Shown here: in pieces, positions 52,601-59,049 of the stretch
Layout of the letters: each line of letters opens with the position of its first letter
Numbering within the stretch: position 1 is the first letter of the stretch
From: Rhynochetos jubatus
Taxonomy: Eukaryota > Chordata > Aves > Eurypygiformes > Rhynochetidae
Direction of reading: 5' to 3'
Length of the DNA stretch: 64,000 bases
NCBI GenBank assembly: GCA_027574665.1
Contig: CM050657.1
Coordinates: 19,207,700-19,271,699, forward strand
Made by a program: the position numbers and the translations under genes
Notes under the pieces: model-generated
What the model was told of the DNA's origin: nothing
The model's input: the letters and a program-made list of their open reading frames with translations, nothing else
Database searches by the model: none

Positions 52601-54018
52601 ATGCAATCACATGTGCTTAATTGCATGACATACCATATGAATAATACTTTTTATTAGTTTCTCTTCTGATTTACCAGGACTAGTTTCCTTTATCTTTATA
52701 ACTGGTACTTCCATTATCTTAATGGTCTGTGGAAGAGGAGAACTTTAGTACAGAACCAAATTGGTTACTGGAAGTCTGAAAGCATACCATCCCATCCCAG
52801 TGACTCATCTTAGACACACATACCTCCAAGGCTTTCAGAAGCTCTTCACGTTTCCCTGCTTCCTGAATCAAAACCACTCTTGTTTCTATTTGAGGCATTT
52901 CTTCTGTTTACAGAGAAACAAGGGTAATATTTATATTTTAATAGAAAAATCCATCAATCAATAATGTGCAGAAGAACACAGGCAGATTGCATCCTTTCAA
53001 GATGCCTTGTTTATCAGGAACAGGCCTGAAAATAAATGTTACCCCAAGAAGCCTGTCCTTTAATTAAGGCATATCCAAGGGACCACAGAGCCTAAGCTTT
53101 CTAGGATACGGTGAAACATCCTGCAATTCACAGCGTCTTACAGCCAAGGTAAGAACATGCAAGAAGAGTCAATGAGGTTGAGGGGGACAGCAGAAAAAAA
53201 ACAAAACCAAAAGAAATAAAACCAGAGGTATCTTTCCTGACTGACAAGGTCCATTACTTCCTAGTAACTGCTCAGTTTCACCAGTGAATATCGGAACCCA
53301 AGTTAAAGATCTTGTTCTTTTTCTCCATCTGTTAATAAGCTTTCCAAATACTAGAAGGAAGGGACAAGTGTTGCCTCCATGTCATTTGCACCAGAAGACT
53401 CCCACTGGATTTTGGCTACTGCATTGAAGGAAAACAAGAATACCTCTTTTATTGGTTTTTCTTTTGTAATTTCAAGATTTGTTCTTGCATTAATTTCAAG
53501 CTCAAAAGTATTCATCTCCTTAAGGACTACCAGTAATCCTACAGAACAGAGCATCTGTACTTCCCAAACACTAATGTCAAAATACAGCCTGGAATAATTT
53601 ATTCCACAGAAAACGCATCCAATGAAACTAACAGCTTTCTATACATGAGCCAGAAGACTCATCTGATTTCATGGCTGTAACACTAGATTTTTCTAACAAG
53701 ATGAATTAAAATTAAGACAGTCCCTTTTTGGTGAAAGGATAGCAAGCCAACACCTTTTTGGCTGCCCTACATACAATTCTCTAGTTCAGCAAAGCAGGCT
53801 GGGTTTTGTTTTTTCAAAACTACTAGATACCAACAAAGTAATCAGTCATTACAAAAGCAGCAGTCTTGAAATAAGCTTCTCCCATTACCTTCAACATCCA
53901 AAGCAGATCTAGGAAATACATCCTCTTTGGAGGTTTCTATAATTCTTGAATCAAGAGCAGAAGAATCAGCCAAAAGGCTCCTCCCGGTTTCGGAGACCAG
54001 CGTACTGCTGTCAGCCAT
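28532..54018 (-). CDS. ECT2: ECT2, Rho guanine nucleotide exchange factor (complete, 24 coding exons)
   Basis: ECT2 activates RhoA at the division plane and is needed for cytokinesis. It is nuclear in interphase and is recruited to the midzone by centralspindlin through its BRCT repeats (family knowledge). Joining 24 - strand exons gives 2,745 bp, i.e. 914 residues plus stop, the same length as the long human isoform. Domain order: triple BRCT region (about 45-355) with the phosphopeptide-binding Thr184 (CFTGFRKK) and Lys226 (GDKFR) present; basic nuclear signals RKRRR (378-382) and PPRKRPS; DH from about 452 (ARWQVAKELYQTESNYV) to about 640; PH about 675-795; a polybasic stretch about 823-857 that in ECT2 binds membrane; and the conserved C terminus SRSTTHLI. 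All introns are GT-AG except one GC-AG after exon 14. No frameshift or premature stop was seen. It is head-to-head with NCEH1 and tail-to-tail with SPATA16. Exons are listed individually, numbered with the non-coding exon as 1. Confidence 0.97.
29983..30291 (-). CDS. ECT2: Candidate alternative terminal exon of ECT2
   Basis: Between ECT2 exons 24 and 25, a clean acceptor (CTTCCTAATTGTAG) opens a 102-codon frame in the same phase (0) as exon 24. It begins IARSSSTCSLNGSVK, includes CRPRPVLCPGSPN, and ends KFCTSNPDC followed by TAA. Spliced to exon 24 it would give a 987-residue ECT2 with a Ser/Cys-rich tail replacing GIPSPS...THLI. I see no convincing GT donor inside it, so it looks like a terminal rather than a cassette exon, but no strong AATAAA follows closely. 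Codon-level evidence is the uninterrupted frame and the splice site only; there is no homology that I can name. Confidence 0.5.
   Translation of the reverse strand: MARSSSTCSLNGSVKCAVNVHRSNSVDWSSQNCRPRPVLCPGSPNIGLSNAIEEKTSSNLESLSGHALDRSCPIPVTITTCDGAGDDNQCGAEKFCTSNPDC
31906..32052 (-). CDS. ECT2: ECT2 exon 24
   Basis: 49 codons, phase 0-0: VTRAFSFSKTPKRALRRALM, then a Ser-rich segment ending LTSTSSLA, residues 837-885. It carries the second half of the C-terminal polybasic cluster. Acceptor AACTCCTCAG, donor GCG|GTAAGTG. Confidence 0.95.
33203..33310 (-). CDS. ECT2: ECT2 exon 23
   Basis: 36 codons, phase 0-0, residues 801-836: ENLIYTADPDSVEVN ... SRASRAIKKTSKK. This is the segment after the PH domain and the start of the polybasic cluster. 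Donor AAG|GTAAGA. Confidence 0.95.
35169..35323 (-). CDS. ECT2: ECT2 exon 22 (end of PH domain)
   Basis: 155 bp completing a split Asp codon, then 51 codons including KAFALVVRPPTE, LLSFQMTTEEPPKEDWL and LCRHVANTICKADA (residues 749-800). This is the PH C-terminal helix, with the conserved Trp in KEDWL. Donor GCA|GTAAGTG. Confidence 0.95.
36812..36950 (-). CDS. ECT2: ECT2 exon 21 (PH domain)
   Basis: 46 codons plus 1 base, residues 703-749: IARKRHKVIGAFKSPHGHTR ... LMPLSQIKKVLDIRETE. Acceptor TTTAACTGCAG; donor GAAG|GTCTGT, which is weak at +3 to +5 but the only one that keeps phase with exon 22. Confidence 0.93.
38278..38397 (-). CDS. ECT2: ECT2 exon 20 (start of PH domain)
   Basis: 40 codons, phase 0-0, residues 663-702: ANLLSSHRSLVQRLETVALG, then a segment ending GEQVTLFLFNDCLE. 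The LFLFNDCLE strand is typical of RhoGEF PH domains. Donor GAG|GTAAGA. Confidence 0.95.
38579..38657 (-). CDS. ECT2: ECT2 exon 19
   Basis: 79 bp; it completes a split Thr codon and adds 26 codons, HINEDKRKTEAQRQFFDVVY and EVDGCP, residues 636-662. This is the last DH helix and the DH-PH linker. Donor CCG|GTAAGT. Confidence 0.95.
39583..39664 (-). CDS. ECT2: ECT2 exon 18 (DH domain)
   Basis: 82 bp, residues 609-636: DIKKHTADENPDKVTLERAI, then ESLKEVMT. The acceptor ATTGTAG follows an (AT)n tract instead of a normal pyrimidine tract. Donor GAC|GTAAGT. Confidence 0.94.
39677..39697. repeat. (TA)n microsatellite at an ECT2 splice acceptor
   Basis: 21 bases of alternating T/A beginning 12 bases upstream (on the - strand) of exon 18, where the polypyrimidine tract and branch region would normally lie. 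Confidence 0.9.
40380..40476 (-). CDS. ECT2: ECT2 exon 17 (DH domain core)
   Basis: 32 codons plus 1 base, residues 577-609: INQAKPECGRQSLAELL, then IRPVQRLPSVALLLN. RPVQRLP is the conserved DH CR3 motif of the GTPase-contacting surface. Donor ATG|GTAATA. Confidence 0.96.
41444..41554 (-). CDS. ECT2: ECT2 exon 16 (DH domain)
   Basis: 37 codons, phase 0-0, residues 540-576: SKDLLKTYPPFVNFFEMSKE, then TITRCEKQKPRFHAFLK. The YPPFVNFFE segment is a typical DH helix. Acceptor TTTCTTTCAG, donor AAG|GTAAGTG. Confidence 0.96.
42526..42594 (-). CDS. ECT2: ECT2 exon 15 (DH domain)
   Basis: 23 codons, phase 0-0, residues 517-539: EDLEDLMVNWTES and KSIGDVILKY. Acceptor GTATCCTAG, donor TAT|GTAAGT. Confidence 0.95.
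43801..43864. repeat. GT/T-rich simple tract
   Basis: A run of GGTTTTT, GTGTGTTGG and TTTTGTTTTG type repeats inside ECT2 intron 14. A poly-A run lies nearby at 43336-43351. Low complexity, with no coding content. Confidence 0.7.
44106..44140 (-). mobile_element. Short CR1-like 3'-end remnant
   Basis: CACAGAATCACTATGGTTGG followed by AAGAGATCTATAAG resembles the inverted 3' end of a CR1-type element (CAGAATCACnAnGGTTGGAA). Only about 35 bp are recognisable, inside ECT2 intron 14. Confidence 0.45.
44328..44447 (-). CDS. ECT2: ECT2 exon 14 (DH domain), GC donor
   Basis: 40 codons, phase 0-0, residues 477-516: LFQVPLEKEGQLGGPILAQE, then EIKTIFGSIPDILDVHTKIK. The exon must end at AAG to match exon 15, but the next bases are GCAAGC, a GC rather than GT donor with otherwise strong consensus. 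Confidence 0.94.
45136..45272 (-). CDS. ECT2: ECT2 exon 13 (start of DH domain)
   Basis: 137 bp, residues 431-476: ETPKSCSRPSKNSTPLPIKQ, then SARWQVAKELYQTESNYV, then DILTTIIQ. The S-T-P motif (Thr444) matches the mitotic proline-directed site region of ECT2. The DH domain starts about ARWQVAKEL. Donor CAG|GTAAGC. Confidence 0.97.
46796..47018 (-). CDS. ECT2: ECT2 exon 12 (nuclear signals, linker)
   Basis: 74 codons plus 1 base, residues 357-431: SESPGLKKSVSLLSLNTPNS, NRKRRRLKETLAQL, SPFPPRKRPSAEHSLSIGS, LLDISNTPESS. It carries the bipartite-like nuclear localisation region and an S/T-P rich linker (LNTP, NTPES) for mitotic kinases. Acceptor TTTACTATAG, donor GGAG|GTAGAG. Confidence 0.97.
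47388..47450 (-). CDS. ECT2: ECT2 exon 11 (end of BRCT2)
   Basis: 21 codons, phase 0-0, residues 336-356: WFWGSIQMDARAGESMYLFE plus K. The WFWGSI motif is the conserved Trp-containing last helix of the BRCT fold. Donor AAG|GTATGG. Confidence 0.96.
47634..47749 (-). CDS. ECT2: ECT2 exon 10 (BRCT2)
   Basis: 116 bp, residues 297-335: GHYLPVGDERCTHLVVEEST, then VKELPFEPLKKLYVVKQE. CTHLVV is the BRCT strand motif. Donor GAG|GTTAGT. Confidence 0.95.
48528..48658 (-). CDS. ECT2: ECT2 exon 9 (BRCT1-BRCT2 junction)
   Basis: 131 bp, residues 253-297: DFCAADDDFRNQFKVPPFQD, then CMLSFLGFSDDEKANMEEMT and EMQ. LSFLGFS begins the third BRCT repeat. Acceptor TTTCTTTCAG, donor CAAG|GTTATT. The 132-codon + strand frame at 48222-48620 is its antisense shadow. 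Confidence 0.95.
48769..48842 (-). CDS. ECT2: ECT2 exon 8 (BRCT1)
   Basis: 74 bp, residues 229-253: LAVSLGTPIVKAEWIYKAWE and KRNE plus a split codon. The EWIYKAW Trp motif closes the second BRCT. The donor must be AAT|GTAGGT, because reading on gives an in-frame TAG. Confidence 0.94.
49717..49824 (-). CDS. ECT2: ECT2 exon 7 (BRCT1)
   Basis: 36 codons, phase 0-0, residues 193-228: ANLVTLVHHMGGIIRKDFSS, then KVTQLVANSTRGDKFR. The HHMGG turn and Lys226, part of the phosphopeptide pocket, are present. Acceptor TTATTTTTCAG, donor AGA|GTATGT. Confidence 0.96.
50907..50996 (-). CDS. ECT2: ECT2 exon 6 (BRCT1 start)
   Basis: 30 codons, phase 0-0, residues 163-192: PLPFSCRPLYCASMLNLVLC, then FTGFRKKEEL. 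Thr184 in CFTGF is the phosphate-binding Thr of the BRCT. Donor TTA|GTAAGA. Confidence 0.96.
51546..51728 (-). CDS. ECT2: ECT2 exon 5 (BRCT0)
   Basis: 61 codons, phase 0-0, residues 102-162: EIKVPYIKTDTIEELGDSDS, PEFETIFVVSDFQDPIF, ADCRVVGPPVLLHCAQRGE. Acceptor ATAAATCAAG, with a weak pyrimidine tract; donor GAG|GTATGT. Confidence 0.96.
52634..52726 (-). CDS. ECT2: ECT2 exon 4 (31-codon symmetric cassette)
   Basis: Exactly 31 codons, phase 0-0, residues 71-101: TIKIMEVPVIKIKETSPGKS, then EEKLIKSIIHM. The human 914- and 883-residue isoforms differ by 31 residues at this place (established knowledge), so the same skipping is structurally possible here. Donor ATG|GTATGT. Confidence 0.94.
52824..52903 (-). 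CDS. ECT2: ECT2 exon 3 (BRCT0 start)
   Basis: 80 bp, residues 44-70: EEMPQIETRVVLIQEAGKRE, then ELLKALE. Acceptor TTTCTCTGTAAACAG, donor GAG|GTATGTG. Confidence 0.95.
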
Positions 54019-54046
54019 GGTTACGTCTCGTTTCGTTCTTCAACAG
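53889..54046 (-). CDS. ECT2: ECT2 exon 2 (start codon)
   Basis: The acceptor ATCTATCTTGCAG ends at 54047. Twenty-eight bases of 5' UTR precede ATG at 54018-54016 in a good context (ACCATGG). The 43 codons plus 1 base read MADSSTLVSETGRSLLADSS and so on, matching the human MAENSVLTSTTGR start. Donor GAAG|GTAATG. Confidence 0.95.
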
Positions 54047-56258
54047 CTGCAAGATAGATGTGCTGAACTAAATTACAGTTGCTAAAAGCTCATTAACAAG
54101 AGTTTTATGACTAAGGCAGCCAGAAGTAACTTCAGACTTGTGAAGGCAAAACATTCCCACTCACACTGACAGAGCAGTTCTGAAAGAGTATTAGGAGTCA
54201 CACCACTGTTAGAAAGGACTGACAACAAACCTATTACAGACACTGTTCTGCGCAGGCTGCTCACCACACAAGTAATTCGTTGGCACAGAAAGCTGCAGAG
54301 AGGGTAATTCAACTCTGAGCAGCAGGGGACCACCAACTCTAGTATTCATTTTTAAAAGTTTCATGAAAGAAACATTTAAGAACTATTTGGTTACATGAAA
54401 ATGACCACCCAGGGAGTAGACCCTGCAGTATTTACTCAAAAGAAAAACTAGGTTTTGTAAAATGCATGAGAGTCTCAAGCGTATGTCTGTCTGTCTGTCT
54501 GATCTATTGTCTTACATTAGTTTATACTCTGTTATCTACTTTAACTATAATATAGAAGTATCCATCACCAGATAAAGAGGCCTTCTGTCTTCTCACAGAT
54601 ATGCTTGATCTGTGCTCGCCCCGCCCATCACATAAACTTGTGACAGACTGGAAAGGCAGAATTGTTATTTCTCTCCTATTTTGTAGAGGTAGCTAACTGC
54701 ATCTTTTCCCAGAATATTTGTTCTAAGACACCTGCCCAACGCGTAGCACATCTTTCTTTCGTGCATGAAGCAAGAAGCATGCATTTCCTGTGATTCATCA
54801 TTCACGCAAACTTACATATTTGCACAGCGGTATCAAACGTTACCTAGACTAGCCACTGTACGTGAACTGCCGCGGTATAATAGCCTTTTGTATTGCTTTA
54901 ACTGAAATCATTCTCCCCACAACTGTTAATGCCCCTTTACAACAGTAGCCACCCAAATAAGACGTTCAAGAGTCGTCTGAAAGAGGACTCAGGAGGTAGT
55001 AAAACCCCTGGAGAACAGTACATGCTATTTTTCAAATTGTGCGATGCCTGTCCAACTACATAGCAAAGTAAAAACCATAAGACAAAGAATCAATGGGTGT
55101 TTTGTCATGACAGCAAGGTAGAAAAAGAAAGTCTATCTTGTAGAAGTTTAGCAGATCATGTTTGAGACTCTCAGAAGCGATTCATGTCTTCATCATACAT
55201 CAGGTAAGTTCCTAATATAGTGATGAGCAATAAATTGGCACTCCTAATCCATCATGATTCTGGGAATATTCAGTCATCAAAATTGCCACCTTAGTTGCCA
55301 TTTTAATGTCACACACAGCTATGCAGACTCCACAGAATTAGGTTTCCTAACAATTCCAGTCACCCACCTAGGTTTTTTTTTTCAGAATATCTTGAGACCT
55401 ATCAGGAGAAAGAAAATAACTTTAACCAGAAAGGGTCTTTAGGGATCACCTGTCCAGAAGGTTATAAAGATAGCAGCAGGAACTGTTATAAAATTACTTC
55501 TTCTTTGGCAGTGAGGGTGGAGGGAAGTATCATCTTGGAAGATTCAAAATATATTATTAATAATTATTACCACACAGATAGTAATATGCAAAAATCAGGC
55601 CAAAAAAAACCAACACACCCTCCAGTTAAGGATACCGTTAAATTTAAGTCCTACAGATTAATCATACCAGTGTCTCAGACTCTTTAAAACTACTGTCAAA
55701 CTGCTGTTGCTATACCCAATAACACGCCTATGAACGTACACTTACAGAGAACATAGCATATTTGGGAGAAGCCCATACTTTGGGCTGGACATTGATTTTC
55801 TTCACAGCTTTTCCAACTTATTTATTTAAGGGGGTTCCATCTAGATGTATTTTAAAAATATTCCCCGTTTCAAGTCACATATTAATTAATAACATGATCC
55901 TAGCTACTAATCTCACACACTGGAAGTGCCAAGATACAAAAAAGAACAAACAACACAGAGAAGACATGAACACAACAGTTTCCTTCCACGTTAAACAAGA
56001 AAACGGCAGAACACCATCACCACAGGATTCAGGCAGATCTGAACACCCGTACAGTATTACACTTAGAAATGACCTCCCAGTGGTTTGTGGAGAGCCTGAA
56101 GGATACAAGACACCCACAAGCTAAAATATGTTTTAAAAGCAGAGACGACATTAAAAAAGGGTCTCCTTTCCCTTCCGAGGAGCCAGCCAGGAGCGTGGCC
56201 AAGCCGCCCTGCTGGGAGGCGGCCCGAGGCAAGATTAGGTACCGCCAGCCACTCTCAC
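54047..56258 (-). other. ECT2: ECT2 intron 1
   Basis: About 2.2 kb between the inferred 5' non-coding exon and exon 2. It contains a (TGTC)n microsatellite at 54484-54501. Small open frames here (for example 55762-56124) have no recognisable similarity. I see no gene. Confidence 0.6.
54484..54501. repeat. (TGTC)n microsatellite
   Basis: Four and a half TGTC units in ECT2 intron 1. Confidence 0.9.
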
Positions 56259-57050
56259 CTTGTGGGCCAACAGGTGCCAGCGGGCCTAGGCCTCTGCCCC
56301 GCCCAGGGGAGACCCGCAACGGCTCCGAGAGGGCCCAGAGCGGCGCTGAGCAGCGGGGCTGCCCCGACAGGGCCCCAGACACAACCCCTGGCCCACCCCT
56401 GCCGGCCCCCGCCCGCGCCGCCCGCACTCCCATCTGTCCTCCCGGGGATCGGCCTCTCCCAGGCCGGCCACGCCGCTCCGCGTCTCCACGCCAATCCCGC
56501 CCGCTCCCGGCGCCCTGGGCCATGTCCCCTCTCACCCCCAATGCCACCTGCCGCCGACCGCAAAGGCAACCTCCGCCATGAGCGGCTACTGCCACCACCA
56601 ATTCAAAAACCGAGCCACCGCACTAAGCGCGCCACGCATTGGCTACCCATCCCACCGCCCCGCTGTAAACCGCCGCTTCATTCGACAGCTCTCCAAGCTG
56701 TCCCGCCCTCCTCCCCACCCTTTTCGGGCAGCACTTTGACTTTTACCCTCTCGGATTGGATGCTGCGCCTGCCGCTCGTGGCCGGCCGGTCTCCCATTGG
56801 CCGTGGGAAGTTTCCTGGGCAGCCGAACAGGCCTTGTTGTGGTAGCCGAGCGCAGGTCTCTGAATAGGTGGGGGGTGCTCAGCGCTGATTGGCCGTTGGC
56901 GGGTTTCGAACGCTTCCAACGGCCGGCGCGGAGAGGCCCGGATGGAGCAGCAGCAGCGGTGGCGGGGGGGGGGGGCAGCCGCGTCTGCCCGCCGGCTTGA
57001 GGCGCTGTCGCGCTTGTCGCCTCGTCGCCGTTCCCCTCACGGTTGTGTGG
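56150..57050 (-). promoter_or_regulatory. ECT2: ECT2 CpG-island promoter with CCAAT boxes and CHR
   Basis: A GC- and CpG-rich block. On the - strand there are four CCAAT boxes (56892-56888, 56800-56796, 56759-56755, 56642-56638), then an E2F-like TGGCGCGC and a CHR-type TTTGAA at 56607-56602, 30 bases after the last CCAAT. A second CHR-like TTCGAA sits at 56905-56910 beside GGCGGG. NF-Y sites with a CHR are the known layout of G2/M genes repressed by DREAM and activated by B-MYB/MuvB, which fits ECT2. Long open frames across the block are GC artefacts. Confidence 0.75.
56259..56600 (-). other. ECT2: Inferred ECT2 exon 1 (5' UTR)
   Basis: Reading the - strand from the CpG-island promoter, the best donor is CACAAG|GTGAGAG at 56259/56258; weaker donors lie at about 56536 (GGGG|GTGAGA) and 56548. 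The transcription start is not visible; 56600 is an estimate placed just below the CHR-like element. An upstream ATG at 56579 in the context CTCATGG opens a 15-codon frame ending in TGA at 56532, a possible uORF. Confidence 0.45.
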
Positions 57051-57136
57051 ACACAGACTGTCACGTTCTGGGCTGTACAGGGTGCAGCGTGCTCAGCTGT
57101 CCTTTGGGCACCACGCAAAACGGGGGATCGAGAATT

Positions 57137-57242
57137 CCTGTGGCCACCATAAAAATACTAATGCTACTACTACTTCAGTAAGGTCCGCCCCTGTGGCCAC
57201 CATAAAAATACTAATGCTACTACTACTTTAGTAAGGTCCGCC
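57137..57242. repeat. 53-bp tandem duplication
   Basis: Copy 1 (57137-57189) and copy 2 (57190-57242) are identical except one base (TTCAGTAAGG versus TTTAGTAAGG). Each begins CCTGTGGCCACCATAAAAAT and ends near GGTCCGCC. They lie at the edge of the ECT2 CpG island. Confidence 0.95.
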
Positions 57243-57623
57243 TTGCTGACAACATCAGCGTGTCATACAGTAAAAACAGTCTGTTCGTGGGAAACAGGGG
57301 AAAAGAGCTGACGGGAGAAAGTGTGACTGGTCGAGAGGAAAGGCAAATGGCTGACTCGATGGCACCAGCCCCGAAGCAAATTGTACCAACTGCTTTGCTG
57401 TCCCTGTGGGTTTAATGTTCTCCAGCACCAAAACTTCCCGATCTGGAAAGGGATTCTTTCATATAGGCTCAGCATCTTGGAAACCTGATGTAGCAGAATG
57501 TCTCACTGGCTTGATGTAAACAGAATGAGAGTGATGATTTCTATTTCGAGAATTTTCCATTATCTGCTAAATTCTTCTATGCCACACTGAATTCCTAGAT
57601 CTTACTCATTTTTTATACTGCAG

Positions 57624-57773
57624 ATTTTTATTAGTTCAGAGATTTTCATGACTGCTCCAGCAGCCGTTAATGCCAGTAAGAGACCATTGGCTTTTTATGA
57701 TTTGGAAGAAAAACAGAAAAGGAAAAAGCAGAAGATGATAGCAGGTGTTGTTTATGTGAATGAGGATTGGCTG
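57624..57773 (+). other. Doubtful small exon-like frame
   Basis: The acceptor-like TTTTTTATACTGCAG precedes an open frame with ATG at 57648 (MTAPAAVNASKRPLAFYDLE, then a Lys-rich EEKQKRKKQK) and a donor-like CTG|GTGAGG at 57774; reading on gives a stop at 57788. The Lys-rich part could be chance from an A-rich run. I recognise no family. It could be an exon of an unannotated + strand transcript from the ECT2 CpG island. Confidence 0.2.
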
Positions 57774-58752
57774 GTGAGGTACACGTAAATTAGGATTACT
57801 TTCTTGTGGAAAAGATTTCAGGATAACAGCCTGGAAACCAAGGAGGTCATTTCAATTTTGACAGTTGACCAATTATTACACAGTCCTACAATTACTTTAA
57901 TTCATACGGAGTAATTGCAACAATGACTTACAGCCACAATACCTAAGGTCCTTCTGTCACCCTACTGTACCAGTTTGGGCCATCATTTTGCAGTTCCAGG
58001 CCAGGCCACCCTACACTGGCCTTCGCCTGTTCTCTCTTTGCCCTCCTACAATGTTTTCAGCCACGTCTCCCAAGTCCCTCACACCCTGAAGGAGGGACCA
58101 GGTTTCTCCTAGGTTTGGAACAAGTTTTGCAGTATAGTTTCTGGAAAAGATACCTGTGGTTGTACATTGATTCCCACTTGACCCCTAGATCCTCAGGAAA
58201 GCTGTATGAAATGTCGTGCCTGCAAAGACAGGAAAAGCGTATTTATCGGGGCTGAGGATTAAGGGGTAATAATATATGCATCACATCTCAGTTAAAGGTT
58301 TACAAAGAATGCAAGTGATACCTAAACGTTCAGTCCATAACATAGGGCCACTGCAGATTTGGAGAGTGGCTTGGGCATCAGCCATGTTTTGATTATACCT
58401 GAAAATCCAGAATTACAATCTGATAAAGCATCTTGGGTATTCTGGTGAACCACCTTAAGCTACCCTCCCTGGCACTGACAAAACTGAAATTTTAGGTAGT
58501 AATCCTGAAGAAAAGTGGCTAACTTTTTTTCAGTCAAGCGCATTTATTCTCACTAAAGTTTAGATCAGGACTGATGACAAAAATAATTACCATTGCTTAT
58601 CTGTCTGACATTTAAAAATCTAAGTGCTTTTCTTACAAAAGGCTCTGAAATAGAAACAGCTATTATTTTTTTGTTGTATAAAATGTATCACGCAGTTGAA
58701 ACTCGCTGTTCTTTCCATTTAGCTAGGCATCAGTAACCCAGGAGTATAACAT

Positions 58753-59049
58753 TTATTTCACAGTTAAATAGTTTCCTCTCGCTGTAACACCCACAGGCAG
58801 AAAGTTCCAGGAGATTAAATCATTACATGGGTCCTGCCACATCAGCTTCGTGGGAGCAGGGATCTCAGTACCCTGTGGAGAAAGACGACAGGCCCTCATC
58901 AGAAGAGCTGATGGCCCCCCCAGAGGCCTGAGGGAGACCTTGGTGCCCTGCATTGTCTCTGGAAGTTGGCTGTAGAGCAACTGTTTCTTGGCTTCAGGGC
59001 GCGAGTTTACGTAGATAGACTGCTTGTCCCCTAGGTACCTTGCAAGCAT
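58753..59049 (-). other. Unrecognised 98-codon frame
   Basis: MLARYLGDKQSIYVNSRPEA begins a frame that ends GNYLTVK. The stop codon TAA is part of an AATAAA hexamer (58757-58752). The segment is richer in G+C than its flanks. I do not recognise a family; it may be a chance frame, a pseudogene fragment or a non-coding RNA exon. A CTTTCTCCACAG acceptor-like sequence lies inside. Confidence 0.2.

Noticed and set aside
28532-54046. Possibility that the ECT2 locus is a pseudogene or retrocopy
   Set aside because: Introns are present, all 24 exons keep phase, key residues are conserved and no stop or frameshift was found.
56029-57181. Open frames of 67-201 codons in the ECT2 island
   Set aside because: GC-driven frames on both strands with no recognisable similarity. 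The region is explained by a promoter and 5' UTR.
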